Source: Alphaproteobacteria bacterium (GTDB taxonomy: Bacteria; Pseudomonadota; Alphaproteobacteria; Micropepsales; Micropepsaceae). From it: DNA of 64,000 nucleotides. This document shows positions 45,045-54,176 of this stretch, piece after piece (the first letter of the stretch is position 1; each line of letters begins with the position of its first letter). A model generated the notes under the pieces. That model had not been told where the DNA came from. It searched no databases and worked only from the letters and a program-made list of their open reading frames with translations. A program made the translations under genes and the position numbers. Location of the stretch: NCBI GenBank assembly GCA_016124385.1, contig WGNU01000004.1:1-64000 (forward strand). Direction: 5' to 3'.

Positions 45045-45692
45045 ATGGCAATGGTCGTCACGGTGGCGCAGCAGAAGGGCGGCGCAGGCAAGACCTCGGT
45101 GGCGGCCCATCTGGCCTGCGCCTGGGCGGGGCGCGATCTGAACGGCTCGGCCAAGCGCGTCACGCTCATCGATCTCGATCCGCAGGAAAGCCTCACGGCC
45201 TGGTTCCGCCTCCGGGAGGAGCTGCTGGGGGACGATGAAAAGATCGATCTGCGCCCGACCAGCGGCTGGCGCGTGACGAGCGAGATCCAGCGCGCCCAGC
45301 GCGATTCCGACCTCGTCATCGTCGACAGTCCGCCGCACACCGAAACCTCGACCCGCATCGCGATCCGCTCGGCCGATCTGATCGTCGTGCCGTGTCAATT
45401 ATCGCCGATGGACGTTTGGGCCTCGCGCCCGACGCTCGAAATGATCGAGAAGGAAAAGCGCCAGGCGCTGGTCGTGCTCAACCGCGTGCCGCCCCGCGCG
45501 CGCCTCGCCGATGAATTGGTGCTGCAGCTGAAGCGCGACCGGGTGCCCCTGGCGCGCGCCGCGCTCGGCAATCGCGTCGCCTATGCCGCGAGCCTGATGG
45601 GCGGGCGCGGCGTCACCGAGGCCGAGCCTCATTCCGTTGCGGCCGCCGAGGTGCGCCTCCTCGCCAGCGAAGTCTTGCGCCGGGCGCACTAA
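45045..45692 (+). CDS. ParA-family ATPase, orphan
   Basis: A 215-aa MinD/ParA-type ATPase. The deviant Walker A QQKGGAGKTS is at residues 9-18, followed by LIDLDPQESLTAWF and IVDSPPHTE. No N-terminal helix-turn-helix and no adjacent ParB, so it is not a chromosomal or plasmid partition pair. It probably positions another cargo. The glk gene starts 19 nt after it. Confidence 0.88.
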   Translation: MAMVVTVAQQKGGAGKTSVAAHLACAWAGRDLNGSAKRVTLIDLDPQESLTAWFRLREELLGDDEKIDLRPTSGWRVTSEIQRAQRDSDLVIVDSPPHTETSTRIAIRSADLIVVPCQLSPMDVWASRPTLEMIEKEKRQALVVLNRVPPRARLADELVLQLKRDRVPLARAALGNRVAYAASLMGGRGVTEAEPHSVAAAEVRLLASEVLRRAH

Positions 45693-45711
45693 CCGCGCCA
45701 CAACGGAGATC

Positions 45712-46680
45712 ATGATCTCCGAGGCGCGCGCACTACTGGCGGATGTCGGCGGCACGAATGTCCGCTTCGCGCTCTCCGATTCGAGCGGCGCGCCGACCGC
45801 CATCACCATTCATCAGACGGCGGACTATCCCCATTTCGAGGCGGCGGCCGCTGCCTATCTCGCGCAATTCGGCCACCCGATCTTGAGTGCCGTCGTCGTT
45901 TGCGCGGCCGGGCCGCTCGCCGATGGCCGCATCCACATGACGAACTGCCCCTGGGTGATCGACCCGCAAGCGATCGCGGCGGCGACCGGCTGCCCACGCG
46001 TGCAACTCGTGAACGATTTCGCCGCGATGGCCGCCGCGCTCCCGCATCTCCCTGACGGCTCCTGCCATCCCATCGGCGGCGGCACGATTGACGCCTCCGC
46101 CCCGCGTGTCGTCATCGGCCCTGGCACGGGCCTCGGCGTCGCCGCGCTTGTCCCCGCCGGCGAGGGGCGCTCGGTCGTCGTGCCGTCCGAGGGCGGCAAC
46201 ATCTCGCTTGCGCCCGAAACGCCGCGCGAGATCGCGATCATCGAGCGCCTGACGCGCGTGGGCGCGCCCCTGCGCGTCGAACAGCTGCTCTCGGGCTCCG
46301 GCTTGCCCAACCTCTATGCCGCGCTCGCCGCATTGGAAGGGGAAGAGGCCACTCCGCTCACCGCCGCCGAGATCGCCGCGCGCGCGGCGGGGAAAGGCGA
46401 TCCGCTCGCCCTTGAGACGCTGCAGATCTTTGCTGGCTGGCTCGGCGCCTTCGCTGGCGACATGGCGCTCGTCTTCACCGCGCGGGGCGGCGTCTATCTG
46501 GGCGGCGGCATCCTGCCCAAATGGGGCGCGCTCTTCGATGAGCGCGTCTTTCGCACGCGCTTCGAGGGCAAGGGCGTCTTCCGCGACTATCTGACGGGCA
46601 TTCCTGTCTTGCGTATCGAGCGAGAGGACACGGCGCTTTTCGGCCTCGCCGCGCTCGCCCGCGAAGCATCCGCGCGCTAA
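45712..46680 (+). CDS. glk: Glucokinase
   Basis: A 322-aa enzyme of the bacterial Glk family. ATP-binding LLADVGGTNVRFAL (residues about 8-21), catalytic region LVNDFAAMAAALPHL (Asp base), VIGPGTGLGVAAL and VYLGGGILPKW. CGGAG precedes the ATG at 45712; the track's earlier start lies in parA. It opens the Embden-Meyerhof or Entner-Doudoroff use of glucose. Confidence 0.94.
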   Translation: MISEARALLADVGGTNVRFALSDSSGAPTAITIHQTADYPHFEAAAAAYLAQFGHPILSAVVVCAAGPLADGRIHMTNCPWVIDPQAIAAATGCPRVQLVNDFAAMAAALPHLPDGSCHPIGGGTIDASAPRVVIGPGTGLGVAALVPAGEGRSVVVPSEGGNISLAPETPREIAIIERLTRVGAPLRVEQLLSGSGLPNLYAALAALEGEEATPLTAAEIAARAAGKGDPLALETLQIFAGWLGAFAGDMALVFTARGGVYLGGGILPKWGALFDERVFRTRFEGKGVFRDYLTGIPVLRIEREDTALFGLAALAREASAR

Positions 46681-46714
46681 GTTTGCGCCTGGCAATCGCG
46701 GAGGAACAGCAATC

Positions 46715-47110
46715 GTGGCGAAACTCGAACATTTTACGCGGCCGGAAGTCGCCGCACTCGGTCTGCCGTTCTCCGAGGCCGTGCGCCTCGGCGACACGAT
46801 CTATCTCTCGGGCCAGCTCGGCATGCAGCCGGGCACCGCCAAGCTCGTGCCTGGCGGCATCGAGGCGGAATCGCGCCAGACGATGGAGAACATCGGAACG
46901 ACATTGAAGGCGCTGGGCCTCGGCTATGGCGACATCGTCAAATGCCTCGTCATGCTCACCGACATGAGCGAATGGGCGACTTTCAACGCGGTCTACGTCA
47001 CCTATTTCGAGAAGGGTCGCTTCCCCGCGCGCAGCGCGCTCGGCGCGAACGGGCTAGCGCTCGGCGCGCGCGTCGAGGTCGAGTGCATCGTCCGCGCGCC
47101 GTCGAGCTAG
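46715..47110 (+). CDS. RidA-family deaminase
   Basis: A 131-aa YjgF/RidA protein. GLPFSEAVRLGDTIYLSGQLG, then NIGTTLKALGLGYGDIVKCLVMLTDMSEWATFNAVYVTYF and FPARSALGANGLALGARVEVECI. The catalytic Arg (PARSA) and the terminal Glu-Cys are kept. Such proteins hydrolyse reactive enamines and imines made by PLP enzymes. 7 nt before the peptidase gene. Confidence 0.92.
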   Translation: MAKLEHFTRPEVAALGLPFSEAVRLGDTIYLSGQLGMQPGTAKLVPGGIEAESRQTMENIGTTLKALGLGYGDIVKCLVMLTDMSEWATFNAVYVTYFEKGRFPARSALGANGLALGARVEVECIVRAPSS

Positions 47111-47117
47111 GCGGGCG

Positions 47118-48137
47118 ATGCGCCCCGGACCCCGCAATCTCATCACCGATGTCGAGGGGCTGACCGTCGGCCACGCGGCGGACGCGCGCGCTTGGACGGG
47201 AACGACCGTGATCCTGCCGCGCGATCGCGCGGTCGCCTCCGTCGCGACATTCGGCGGCGCGCCCGGCACGCGCGAGACCGACGCGCTTCAGCCCGAAACG
47301 CTGGTCGAGGCGGTCGATGCGATCGTGCTCTCGGGCGGCTCGGTCTTCGGGCTGGCGGCGGCGGACGGCGTCGTGGCCTGGCTGGCGGAGCAGGGGCGCG
47401 GCTTTGCGATCGGCGGCGTGCGCGCGCCCGTCGTCCCCGCCGCGATCCTCTTTGATCTGACGAATGGCGGCGAGAAGGAGTGGGGCGCGGAGCCGCCTTA
47501 TCGCGCGCTCGGCCGCGCGGCGGTGGCCGCCGCCGCCAGCGACCACGCGCTCGGCAATGCGGGCGCGGGCTTCGGCGCGCGCGCCGGCGCCTATAAGGGC
47601 GGCCTCGGCTCGGTCTCGGTCGCGGACGAGGGTTTCACGGTCGGCGCGCTCATCGCCGCCAACCCGTTCGGCTCGCCGGTGATGCCGGGCACGGGCACGC
47701 TCTGGGCGTTCGCGCTCGAACAGCAGCGCGAACTGGGCCATCAGCATCCCCCCGCCCCCGTGACGGATGCGCTCCGCGCCGCCTTCCCTGCGGACGTGAA
47801 GGGCGCGCCGGTCGCCGGCACCAATACGACCATCGGCGTCGTTGCGACCGATGCGACGCTGACGCCGGCCGAAGCGAAGCGCTTGGCGATCATGGGGCAA
47901 TCAGGCCTTGCCCGCGCCGTACGCCCGATCCATACGCCCTTTGACGGCGACGTCATCTTCGCGCTGGCGACGGGCGCGCGCCCGCTGCCGGAGCCGCGCG
48001 CGGCCACCCTTCTGCGGCTCGGCCACATGGCGGCCGATTGCACCGCGCGGGCGCTGGCGCGCGGCGTCTTCGAAGCGCGCGCCCTCGGCCCCTGGCAGGC
48101 CTACCGCGATGTGCACCGGGCAAGCTTCGGCGTTTAG
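47118..48137 (+). CDS. P1-family (DmpA/NylC-like) self-processing N-terminal-nucleophile peptidase
   Basis: A 339-aa protein of the S58/P1 family. NLITDVEGLTVGHAAD is the usual opening and VLSGGSVFGLAAADGVVAWL is the second signature. GTNTTIGVVATDATLTPAEA near residue 234 is the autocleavage site: cleavage before Thr would expose the catalytic N-terminal Thr. Known members are aminopeptidases or nylon-oligomer hydrolases; the substrate here is unknown. Confidence 0.9.
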   Translation: MRPGPRNLITDVEGLTVGHAADARAWTGTTVILPRDRAVASVATFGGAPGTRETDALQPETLVEAVDAIVLSGGSVFGLAAADGVVAWLAEQGRGFAIGGVRAPVVPAAILFDLTNGGEKEWGAEPPYRALGRAAVAAAASDHALGNAGAGFGARAGAYKGGLGSVSVADEGFTVGALIAANPFGSPVMPGTGTLWAFALEQQRELGHQHPPAPVTDALRAAFPADVKGAPVAGTNTTIGVVATDATLTPAEAKRLAIMGQSGLARAVRPIHTPFDGDVIFALATGARPLPEPRAATLLRLGHMAADCTARALARGVFEARALGPWQAYRDVHRASFGV

Positions 48138-48225
48138 CCGCCTCTTCCCAGCGCGCCTCGCCAAGGATTTAATGCCGCCAAAGCAACACGCCGCGCAAAG
48201 ACGGCTGTCATCAGGGAGGAATGCG

Positions 48226-49842
48226 ATGGCCTGGAACTACGGCGATATCATGGACCGCGTGGCGAAGGTCGTGCCGTCCGGCGCGCCGGCCCTCATCCAC
48301 GGCGACCGCGTGATCGATTGGCAGACCTTCGATCGCCGCACGAACGCGCTCGCCCGCGCGCTGATCCTGCGCGGCCACGCGCCCGACGACAAGCTGGCGA
48401 TCCTGCTGCGCAACAGCCCGGAATACATGGAAGCGACGATCGCCGCCTTCAAAGGCCGCTTCGTCCACGTGAACGTCAACTACCGCTACAAGGCCGACGA
48501 GCTCCACTACATCTTCGACAATTCGCAGAGCCGGATCGTCGTCTTTGGCAGCGAGTTCGCGCCGCTGATCGCCGAAATACGCGACCGCCTGCCCGACGTG
48601 AAGACCTGGCTTCAGGTCGATGTCGATGGAACGCCGCGTCCCGATTTCGCGCTCGCCTATGAAAGCCTCATCGCCGGCAACGATGGACCGCCGCTGCAGA
48701 TCACCCGCTCGCCCGACGACATCTTCATGCTCTATACGGGCGGCACGACCGGCATGCCCAAGGGCGTGATGTGGCGGCACGATGATCTGCGCCAGACGCA
48801 GCTGAACCCCGCGCTGATGGAAGTCGTGCCGACCAATCTCGACGAGCACGCCAAGATCATCGAGACGCAAGGCCCCGGCAGCCGCTTCGTTCCCGCCTGC
48901 CCGCAGATGCACGGCACGGGCCTCCTCACCTCGTTCGGCGCGCTCGCGATGGGGGGCGCCGTCATCACCCTCGAAAGCCCGAGCTTCGATGCGGTGGAAC
49001 TCTGGAAGGCGGTCGATCGCTGGAAGGTGCAGAGCATCGCGATCGTGGGCGATGCGTTCGCCAAGCCCATGCTGCGCGCGCTCGAGGCCAATCCCGGCGC
49101 GTTCGATGTCTCATCGGTCGTCTCGATCATTTCCTCGGGCGTCATGTGGAGCGAGGAGGTGAAACGCGGCCTCATCCGCCTGATGCCGCAGGTCGCGTTG
49201 ATGGACAGTTTCGGCTCGTCCGAGGCGGTGGGCTTTGCGCTCTCTGTCGCGACGGCGGAAGGAACGAGCGAGACCGCGAAATTTCAGCTCGGCGAGGACG
49301 TCGCGGTCTTCACGCCGGATTTGAAGCCCGTCACGCCCGGCAGCACGGAGCCCGGCTACATCGCGCGCGGTGGCAACATTCCGGTCGGCTATTGGCGCGA
49401 CGAGGCGAAGACGGCAAAGACCTTCCCGACCATCGATGGGCGGCGCTGGTCCATCCCCGGCGATTACTGCCTGCTGCACGAGGATGGCACGATCACGCTG
49501 CTCGGGCGCGGCAGCGTGTGCATCAACACATCGGGCGAGAAGGTCTACCCGGAAGAGGTGGAGGAGATCTTGAAGGAGCACGGCGATGTGGAGGACGCGC
49601 TCGTCGTCGGCGTGCCGGATGAGCGTTGGGGCCAGGCCGTCACCGCCGTCGTCGAGCTGCGCAAGGGCGCCGCGTTCGACGAGAACGAACTGCGCGCCCA
49701 TGTCCGCGCGCGGCTTGCGGGCTATAAGACGCCCAAGCGCATCGTCGCGACGCCCCGGCTCTTCCGAGCGCCCAACGGCAAGGCGGACTACAAGGCGACG
49801 GCCGCCTTTGCGGTCGAAGCGCTGGGCGTCAAGGCAGGCTAG
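48226..49842 (+). CDS. AMP-dependent acyl-CoA synthetase
   Basis: A 538-aa ANL-family ligase. AMP-binding P-loop-like [11 protein letters not shown] (about 170-180), the [11 protein letters not shown] and [10 protein letters not shown] regions and the late [21 protein letters not shown] hinge plus the catalytic Lys in [14 protein letters not shown] lies just before the ATG at 48226. It activates a carboxylic acid, probably medium/long-chain or a cyclic acid; chain length cannot be told. Confidence 0.9.
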   Translation: MAWNYGDIMDRVAKVVPSGAPALIHGDRVIDWQTFDRRTNALARALILRGHAPDDKLAILLRNSPEYMEATIAAFKGRFVHVNVNYRYKADELHYIFDNSQSRIVVFGSEFAPLIAEIRDRLPDVKTWLQVDVDGTPRPDFALAYESLIAGNDGPPLQITRSPDDIFMLYTGGTTGMPKGVMWRHDDLRQTQLNPALMEVVPTNLDEHAKIIETQGPGSRFVPACPQMHGTGLLTSFGALAMGGAVITLESPSFDAVELWKAVDRWKVQSIAIVGDAFAKPMLRALEANPGAFDVSSVVSIISSGVMWSEEVKRGLIRLMPQVALMDSFGSSEAVGFALSVATAEGTSETAKFQLGEDVAVFTPDLKPVTPGSTEPGYIARGGNIPVGYWRDEAKTAKTFPTIDGRRWSIPGDYCLLHEDGTITLLGRGSVCINTSGEKVYPEEVEEILKEHGDVEDALVVGVPDERWGQAVTAVVELRKGAAFDENELRAHVRARLAGYKTPKRIVATPRLFRAPNGKADYKATAAFAVEALGVKAG

Positions 49843-49991
49843 GGGAGCGGCCGGCCGCACGATGGTGGGCGGCTTGCGCGCCTGCCGGCCATGTCCACAC
49901 CATCGGGGGCGGGCTTGCATCTGCCGGCTCGACCCCTTAGCTTCCGCGCCTCGCATCGGCGACCGGCTCTTTCGGCGCCCACGCACGGCAG

Positions 49992-50068
49992 GCACCCGTA
50001 GCTCAGCTGGATAGAGCACCAGACTACGAATCTGGGGGTCAGAGGTTCGAATCCTTTCGGGTGCGCCA
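49992..50068 (+). tRNA. tRNA-Arg (anticodon ACG)
   Basis: A full 77-nt cloverleaf: acceptor GCACCCG/CGGGTGC, D arm GCTC-AGCTGGATA-GAGC, anticodon arm CCAGA-CTACGAA-TCTGG, T arm AGAGG-TTCGAAT-CCTTT, with encoded CCA. The anticodon ACG reads CGU/CGC/CGA after A34 deamination. Confidence 0.98.
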
Positions 50069-50167
50069 TTTCTTGTTCGTCACCGTCTCCGGTGGCGGTT
50101 CTGGCCAGGAGCAGGTCAGACGCGCTGAACAACATCGACGGTGCTGTGTGCTACAGGGGTCAAGGCA

Positions 50168-50638
50168 TCACCTGCCGGATGCGGCCGCCTCCAGCGCAGC
50201 GATATCGATCTTGTGCATTGTCATCATTGCCGCTTGTGCTCGCCCTGCCGCCACGCGATCGGGCTGGCCCAAAAGGCGTGGCAGGGCCTCCGGCACGATT
50301 TGCCAGGAGACGCCGAACCGGTCGATGAGCCATCCGCACAGGCTCTCCTCGCCTCCGCCAGCAAGCAGCGCCGACCACAACTGGTCGGTCTCATCCTGAT
50401 TTTTCGTCAGCACACTGATCGATGCCGCAGGGGTGAGCTTATGATGCGGGCCCGCGGTGAGGTGCATCATCGGCGCGCCGTGAAGGGTGTACTCCACAAC
50501 CATTGGATCGGATGGTCTCCCGTGGTCGAGGACCGTATCGACAGCGCTCCATGGCAGCAGGGAAACGTAAAACTGCGCCGCCTCCAATCCACCCTTTTCG
50601 AACCACAGGCAGGTGCGGACCTTGGAACGGTAGGTCAC
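50168..50638 (-). CDS. PhnB-like VOC protein (two half-modules)
   Basis: A 156-aa protein. The GTG start at 50638 overlaps the upstream VOC gene stop (GTGA). VRTCLWFEKGGLEAAQFYVSLLPWSAV and FGVSWQIVPEALPRLL match the PhnB/3-demethylubiquinone-methyltransferase-like VOC group. These mostly uncharacterised proteins are often in pairs under a TetR or ArsR regulator, as here. Metal ligands cannot be confirmed by eye. Confidence 0.82.
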   Translation of the reverse strand: MTYRSKVRTCLWFEKGGLEAAQFYVSLLPWSAVDTVLDHGRPSDPMVVEYTLHGAPMMHLTAGPHHKLTPAASISVLTKNQDETDQLWSALLAGGGEESLCGWLIDRFGVSWQIVPEALPRLLGQPDRVAAGRAQAAMMTMHKIDIAALEAAASGR

Positions 50639-51054
50639 GGCGCCTTGCTCCCTGTGAAGTTCAGCATCCACGGCGTCCCGAAGCGATCGGTGAACATGGC
50701 GAAGCGGTCTGCCCAGAAGGTCTCGCCAGTCGGCATCTCGACGCGCCGCGCGCCCTTACCCAACGCATCATGAAGCCGCTCGAAGTGATCGAGCGAAGGG
50801 GCCTCGATCTGCACCCGGAATCCTTGCGGCGCCTGATACATGTCACCGGAATTGTCCGAGCCCATCATGCGCATGTCGCCGATGCGCACGATCATATTCA
50901 TGACCAGATTGTCGCCGCCCGGCATGCGGTCTTCCGGCCTTGCGGCGTCCTTGTTGCGAAACACGCTTTCGACGGTCCCGCCCAGCGCGTGCGCATAGAG
51001 CGTCATCGCCTCAAAGCAGTCGCCCTTAAAAAAGAGATACACGTTTGGCGTCAC
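50635..51054 (-). CDS. PhnB-like VOC family protein
   Basis: A 139-aa protein with GTG start at 51054 and GAGGAG 6 nt upstream. VYLFFKGDCFEAMTLYAHALGGTVESVF and FWADRFAMFTDRFGTPWMLNF are the PhnB-type pattern. It begins 1 nt after the TetR stop, so TetR-VOC-VOC are one transcript. Function unknown. Confidence 0.83.
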   Translation of the reverse strand: MTPNVYLFFKGDCFEAMTLYAHALGGTVESVFRNKDAARPEDRMPGGDNLVMNMIVRIGDMRMMGSDNSGDMYQAPQGFRVQIEAPSLDHFERLHDALGKGARRVEMPTGETFWADRFAMFTDRFGTPWMLNFTGSKAP

Positions 51055-51055
51055 G

Positions 51056-51718
51056 TCACGCTCCTCGCTTGGTGGCTGGGTGGCTCTCCTCGACGGATGT
51101 GCCGCTTGAAAACACGCTGACGACATAGCGTCTGAGATGATCGAGGCTCTCGCGCGCGATGTCAGGGTCATTGGCCGCCTTGGCCAACACGAATGCGCCC
51201 TGGATCACGGCCTGCATGTGTCGCGCGAGGCTGGCAGCAGTCCAATCGCCTGCGATGCCTCGTGCCCGCATCGCCGCTGCGATGTCTGTCTCGAGCGTTT
51301 TCGCATGCCCGAAGATGCTCGCCGCGCACGCGTCGCGGATCGTGGGCGATGTGGCGTAGACCTCCTGCGTCATGGTGCCGACGAGGCAGGTGAATTCGGC
51401 GAGCTCGCCGGCGATGATCTCCTTGCGGAAATCGAGATAGGCGAGCACGCGATCGAGCGGGTTTGAAAGCGCTTGGTAGGGGGCTGCCGCGAACAAGGCG
51501 CTTGTCGTCTCGGTCCAAAACTGCGCCGCGGCCACGCCAAGCGACTCTTTGCTGCCGAACTGGTGAAAGAATGCGCCTTTCGTGACACTTGCCGCCTGGC
51601 AAAGGTCATCGACCGAACACCCGGCGAAGCCTTTTGCGCGGATCAAATCTCGCGCCGCCTCAAGGAGGCGCGTGCGGGCGTCACCGCGTTCGGGGTCACG
51701 TTTGGGCAAACGAGGCAT
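51056..51718 (-). CDS. TetR family transcriptional regulator
   Basis: A 220-aa regulator. N-terminal TetR helix-turn-helix (TRLLEAARDLIRAKGFAGCSVDDLCQAASVTKGAFFHQFGSKESLGV, about 16-61), then a helical ligand domain with a C-terminal TetR_C-like region. It leads a three-gene unit with two VOC proteins. A palindrome just upstream is a likely self-operator. Confidence 0.9.
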   Translation of the reverse strand: MPRLPKRDPERGDARTRLLEAARDLIRAKGFAGCSVDDLCQAASVTKGAFFHQFGSKESLGVAAAQFWTETTSALFAAAPYQALSNPLDRVLAYLDFRKEIIAGELAEFTCLVGTMTQEVYATSPTIRDACAASIFGHAKTLETDIAAAMRARGIAGDWTAASLARHMQAVIQGAFVLAKAANDPDIARESLDHLRRYVVSVFSSGTSVEESHPATKRGA

Positions 51719-51726
51719 TTAGAATA

Positions 51727-51744
51727 ATACCGTACAGTTGGTAT
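51727..51744. promoter_or_regulatory. Candidate TetR operator palindrome
   Basis: ATACC-N8-GGTAT (ataccgtacagttggtat), 9 nt upstream of the tetR start codon on the minus strand. The ACCGTAC...GGT form is typical of TetR-family operators. It also overlaps a possible -10 for tetR. Confidence 0.5.
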
Positions 51745-51972
51745 AAATGCAAGTACATGCTCGAAAGGCGGATGTCGATCTCAAGATCGAAACGCTGATC
51801 GACATGATGACGAACGGTCTTCAAGCGCCGATTTCCTAGCCGGCGTTGGAGGCTTTCCAGAAGGTTGCCCGCCCGCGCTAGCGGCAGTGCGGCGCGGTAC
51901 CCGCCCAGAATCTCCTTGAGTCGAAAATCAGAACGTGTTCCAAGTTTTCCAATTGTGATTGAGGAGGCTGGA

Positions 51973-52215
51973 ATGGTCGCGACACATTTGTCGAAAGTGC
52001 GAAGGTCGATCCTGCCCCACGCCGGGGATAGCTGGGCGACCATTGCCGGCCGGGAGTTGAGCGGCCTGTCGGAGCAAGAGGCGGTCGCCAAGTTGCAGAG
52101 CTGGAACCTGCACGTCTTCATGCGCGCGCCAGCGCCCGCCGAGAGTCCTCGCGCTGGCAATCCCATCCTCCCGAGCGACGTCATCTTCGTCGAACCCCCG
52201 CTCGCCAAGGCATGA
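51973..52215 (+). CDS. Small protein with LysM-like pattern, unknown function
   Basis: An 80-aa protein; the ATG at 51973 has GAGGAGGCTGG directly upstream, so the track's earlier start is not used. It has no signal peptide. The sequence GDSWATIAGRELSGLSEQEAVAKLQSWNLHVF ... ILPSDVIFVEPP recalls a LysM (GDSxxxIAxxxx ... LxxWNxxxx ... IxPxDxIxV) but has a longer middle. It overlaps the next gene by 4 nt and begins a tight operon. The 254-nt region before it holds no clear gene. Confidence 0.65.
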   Translation: MVATHLSKVRRSILPHAGDSWATIAGRELSGLSEQEAVAKLQSWNLHVFMRAPAPAESPRAGNPILPSDVIFVEPPLAKA

Positions 52216-52466
52216 GCGAGGCGTTCATCAAGTGCGTTCAATTGGCCGCGGCCCATGATGGCGAGGCCGAGTTGATCATCACGCTCGAATTCGAGAACGG
52301 CGGACGATCCCTGGTCACGCTCGATGAATGCGCGGCCCGCAATCTGCTGGAGGCTTGCGGAATCGAGGATCCGGACGCCTTGACGGGGACGAGCTGGGTG
52401 CGCGTGCGCGACGCGCTCGCCGCCTCGTCCGCCCGTTTCACACCATCCAGAACGCCAGAACTTTGA
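52212..52466 (+). CDS. Small acidic protein, unknown function
   Basis: An 84-aa protein: EAELIITLEFENGGRSLVTLDECAARNLLEACGIEDPDAL then TSWVRVRDAL. It appears to be a compact beta-alpha protein with no signal or membrane segment. Its ATG overlaps the previous stop (ATGA) and the deacylase gene starts 12 nt after it, so it is co-expressed with both. No family recognised. Confidence 0.6.
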   Translation: MSEAFIKCVQLAAAHDGEAELIITLEFENGGRSLVTLDECAARNLLEACGIEDPDALTGTSWVRVRDALAASSARFTPSRTPEL

Positions 52467-52478
52467 GGAATAAAGTCG

Positions 52479-54176
52479 ATGTATGATCTCATCATCCGCA
52501 ACGGCACGGTCGTCGACGGGACGGGCTTGCCCGCCTACGCGGCCGATGTCGCCGTGTCGGGCAACCGCATCGCCAGGATCGGCCGCATCGCGGAACGCGC
52601 CGACCGCGAGATCGACGCGGCGGGCAAGGTGGTCTCGCCGGGCTTCATCGACCCCCATACCCATTTCGACGCGCAATTGCTGTGGGATGGCTGCGCCAAG
52701 CCGGCCCTCTCGCATGGCGTGACGACCATCGTGCCCGGCAATTGTTCGCTCTCGCTCGCGCCCCTGAAGGCGTCGCAGCGCATGAAGCTGGTCGGCATGT
52801 TCAACCAGATCGAGGAAATGCCGCTCAAGGCCTTCAAGGAAGGCGTGGTCTGGGACTGGGAAACATTCGCCGAATACATCGCGCGCATTCGTAAGGGTTT
52901 GGCGATCAATGTGGCGCCCCTGGTCGGGCATAGCGTGCTGCGGCTGTGGGTGATGGACGGCGCCGCGATGGAACGCACGGCGAGCGACGCGGAAATCGCC
53001 GAAATGCAATCCGTGCTGCGCGAATGCCTTGATGCGGGCGCGGTCGGCCTGTCGACCAGCTATGTCGACATGGACGAAACGCTTCAGCCGGTGCCGAGCC
53101 GCTTTGCGGACGCGCGCGAGATCGACGCCTTGGCGAGCGTGCTGAGCGAATACGGCCGCATCCTGCAGATCGTGCCGGAATTCTACGACCCGGACCTGAC
53201 GATCGCTCGGCTCGATCAGCTCGCCGAGATTTCGCTGAAGCACGGCATCGCGACGACGTTCTCGCCGGTCTTCGTGAATGCGGACAACACGGATGCGGTC
53301 GAGCGGGTGATGGCGCGCGTTGATGAGCAATTCGCCCGCGGTGCCCGCGTGTGGCCGCAGGTACAGACGCGACCGATCGACATTTCCTTCTGCTTCAGCG
53401 TGCCGAGCCTGCTGTTCTTTCGCTTTCCCGGTTGGTATCGCTTGATGCGGTTCGGCACGCCCGAGGAGATCGTGGCGGCGTTCTCCGACCCTGAGCGCCG
53501 CGCCAAGCTGATCGCCGAGGCGAAGCCCTATCAGGCGCTGTGGCCGCGGCTGATCCTGCGTCAGGCCGCGACCGAGGCGAACCGGAAGTTGGTCGGCAAG
53601 ACGCTTGGCGAGATCGCCGAGACGCGCGGCACGAGCCCGATCGAGGCGATGATCGATCTGTCGCTGGAGGAGAACCTCGAGGCTCACTTCCTCGCGACGA
53701 GCATGGGCCACAATGATGACGCCCGGGTCGGCGGGCTTCTCAAGCATCCGCGTGTCCACATCGGCGCCAGCGACGGCGGCGCTCACATTCTCTCATTCTC
53801 GACATACGGCGACACGGGCTACCTGTTCGGCCATTTCGTCCGTGAGCTGAAGACAATGCGTCTCGAAGACGCGGTCAAAAAAATTACCTCCGACACGGCT
53901 GCCATTTGGGGCATCCCGGATCGCGGGCTCTTGCAGGTGGGCTATGTCGCCGACATCGCGATCTTCGATCCGCAGACGGTCGACCGCGACGTCGAGAGGT
54001 ATCAATGGGACGTGCCCGGCGACGGAAGCCGTTACGTGCGCGACCCCATCGGCGTCGACACCGTCATTGTCGGCGGGGGCATCGCGTGGTCGGCCGCGAA
54101 CGGATATCAGGAAGCGCGCGGCGACGTGCTCCCCGGCGCGCGCAACACCGGGCCGTTCCGCGAGGCCGCGGAATGA
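52479..54176 (+). CDS. N-acyl-D-amino-acid deacylase family amidohydrolase
   Basis: A 565-aa amidohydrolase. DLIIRNGTVVDGTGLPAYAADVAVSGNRIARIG at the start, metal-binding HTH in DPHTHFDAQLLWDG (H60, H62), GVTTIVPGNCSLSLAP and a late SDGGAHI (metal/catalytic Asp). Family members hydrolyse N-acyl-D-amino acids or related cyclic amides; substrate unknown. It is the third gene of the operon and overlaps the epoxide hydrolase gene by 4 nt. Confidence 0.88.
   Translation: MYDLIIRNGTVVDGTGLPAYAADVAVSGNRIARIGRIAERADREIDAAGKVVSPGFIDPHTHFDAQLLWDGCAKPALSHGVTTIVPGNCSLSLAPLKASQRMKLVGMFNQIEEMPLKAFKEGVVWDWETFAEYIARIRKGLAINVAPLVGHSVLRLWVMDGAAMERTASDAEIAEMQSVLRECLDAGAVGLSTSYVDMDETLQPVPSRFADAREIDALASVLSEYGRILQIVPEFYDPDLTIARLDQLAEISLKHGIATTFSPVFVNADNTDAVERVMARVDEQFARGARVWPQVQTRPIDISFCFSVPSLLFFRFPGWYRLMRFGTPEEIVAAFSDPERRAKLIAEAKPYQALWPRLILRQAATEANRKLVGKTLGEIAETRGTSPIEAMIDLSLEENLEAHFLATSMGHNDDARVGGLLKHPRVHIGASDGGAHILSFSTYGDTGYLFGHFVRELKTMRLEDAVKKITSDTAAIWGIPDRGLLQVGYVADIAIFDPQTVDRDVERYQWDVPGDGSRYVRDPIGVDTVIVGGGIAWSAANGYQEARGDVLPGARNTGPFREAAE

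Noticed and set aside
51747-51839. 30-codon ORF beginning near the TetR operator
   Set aside because: No ribosome binding site and no recognisable product; kept only as a possible remnant.
51696-53786. 696-aa minus-strand ORF
   Set aside because: Arg/His-rich antisense of the deacylase and small-protein genes, with no recognisable domain; typical GC-rich shadow.
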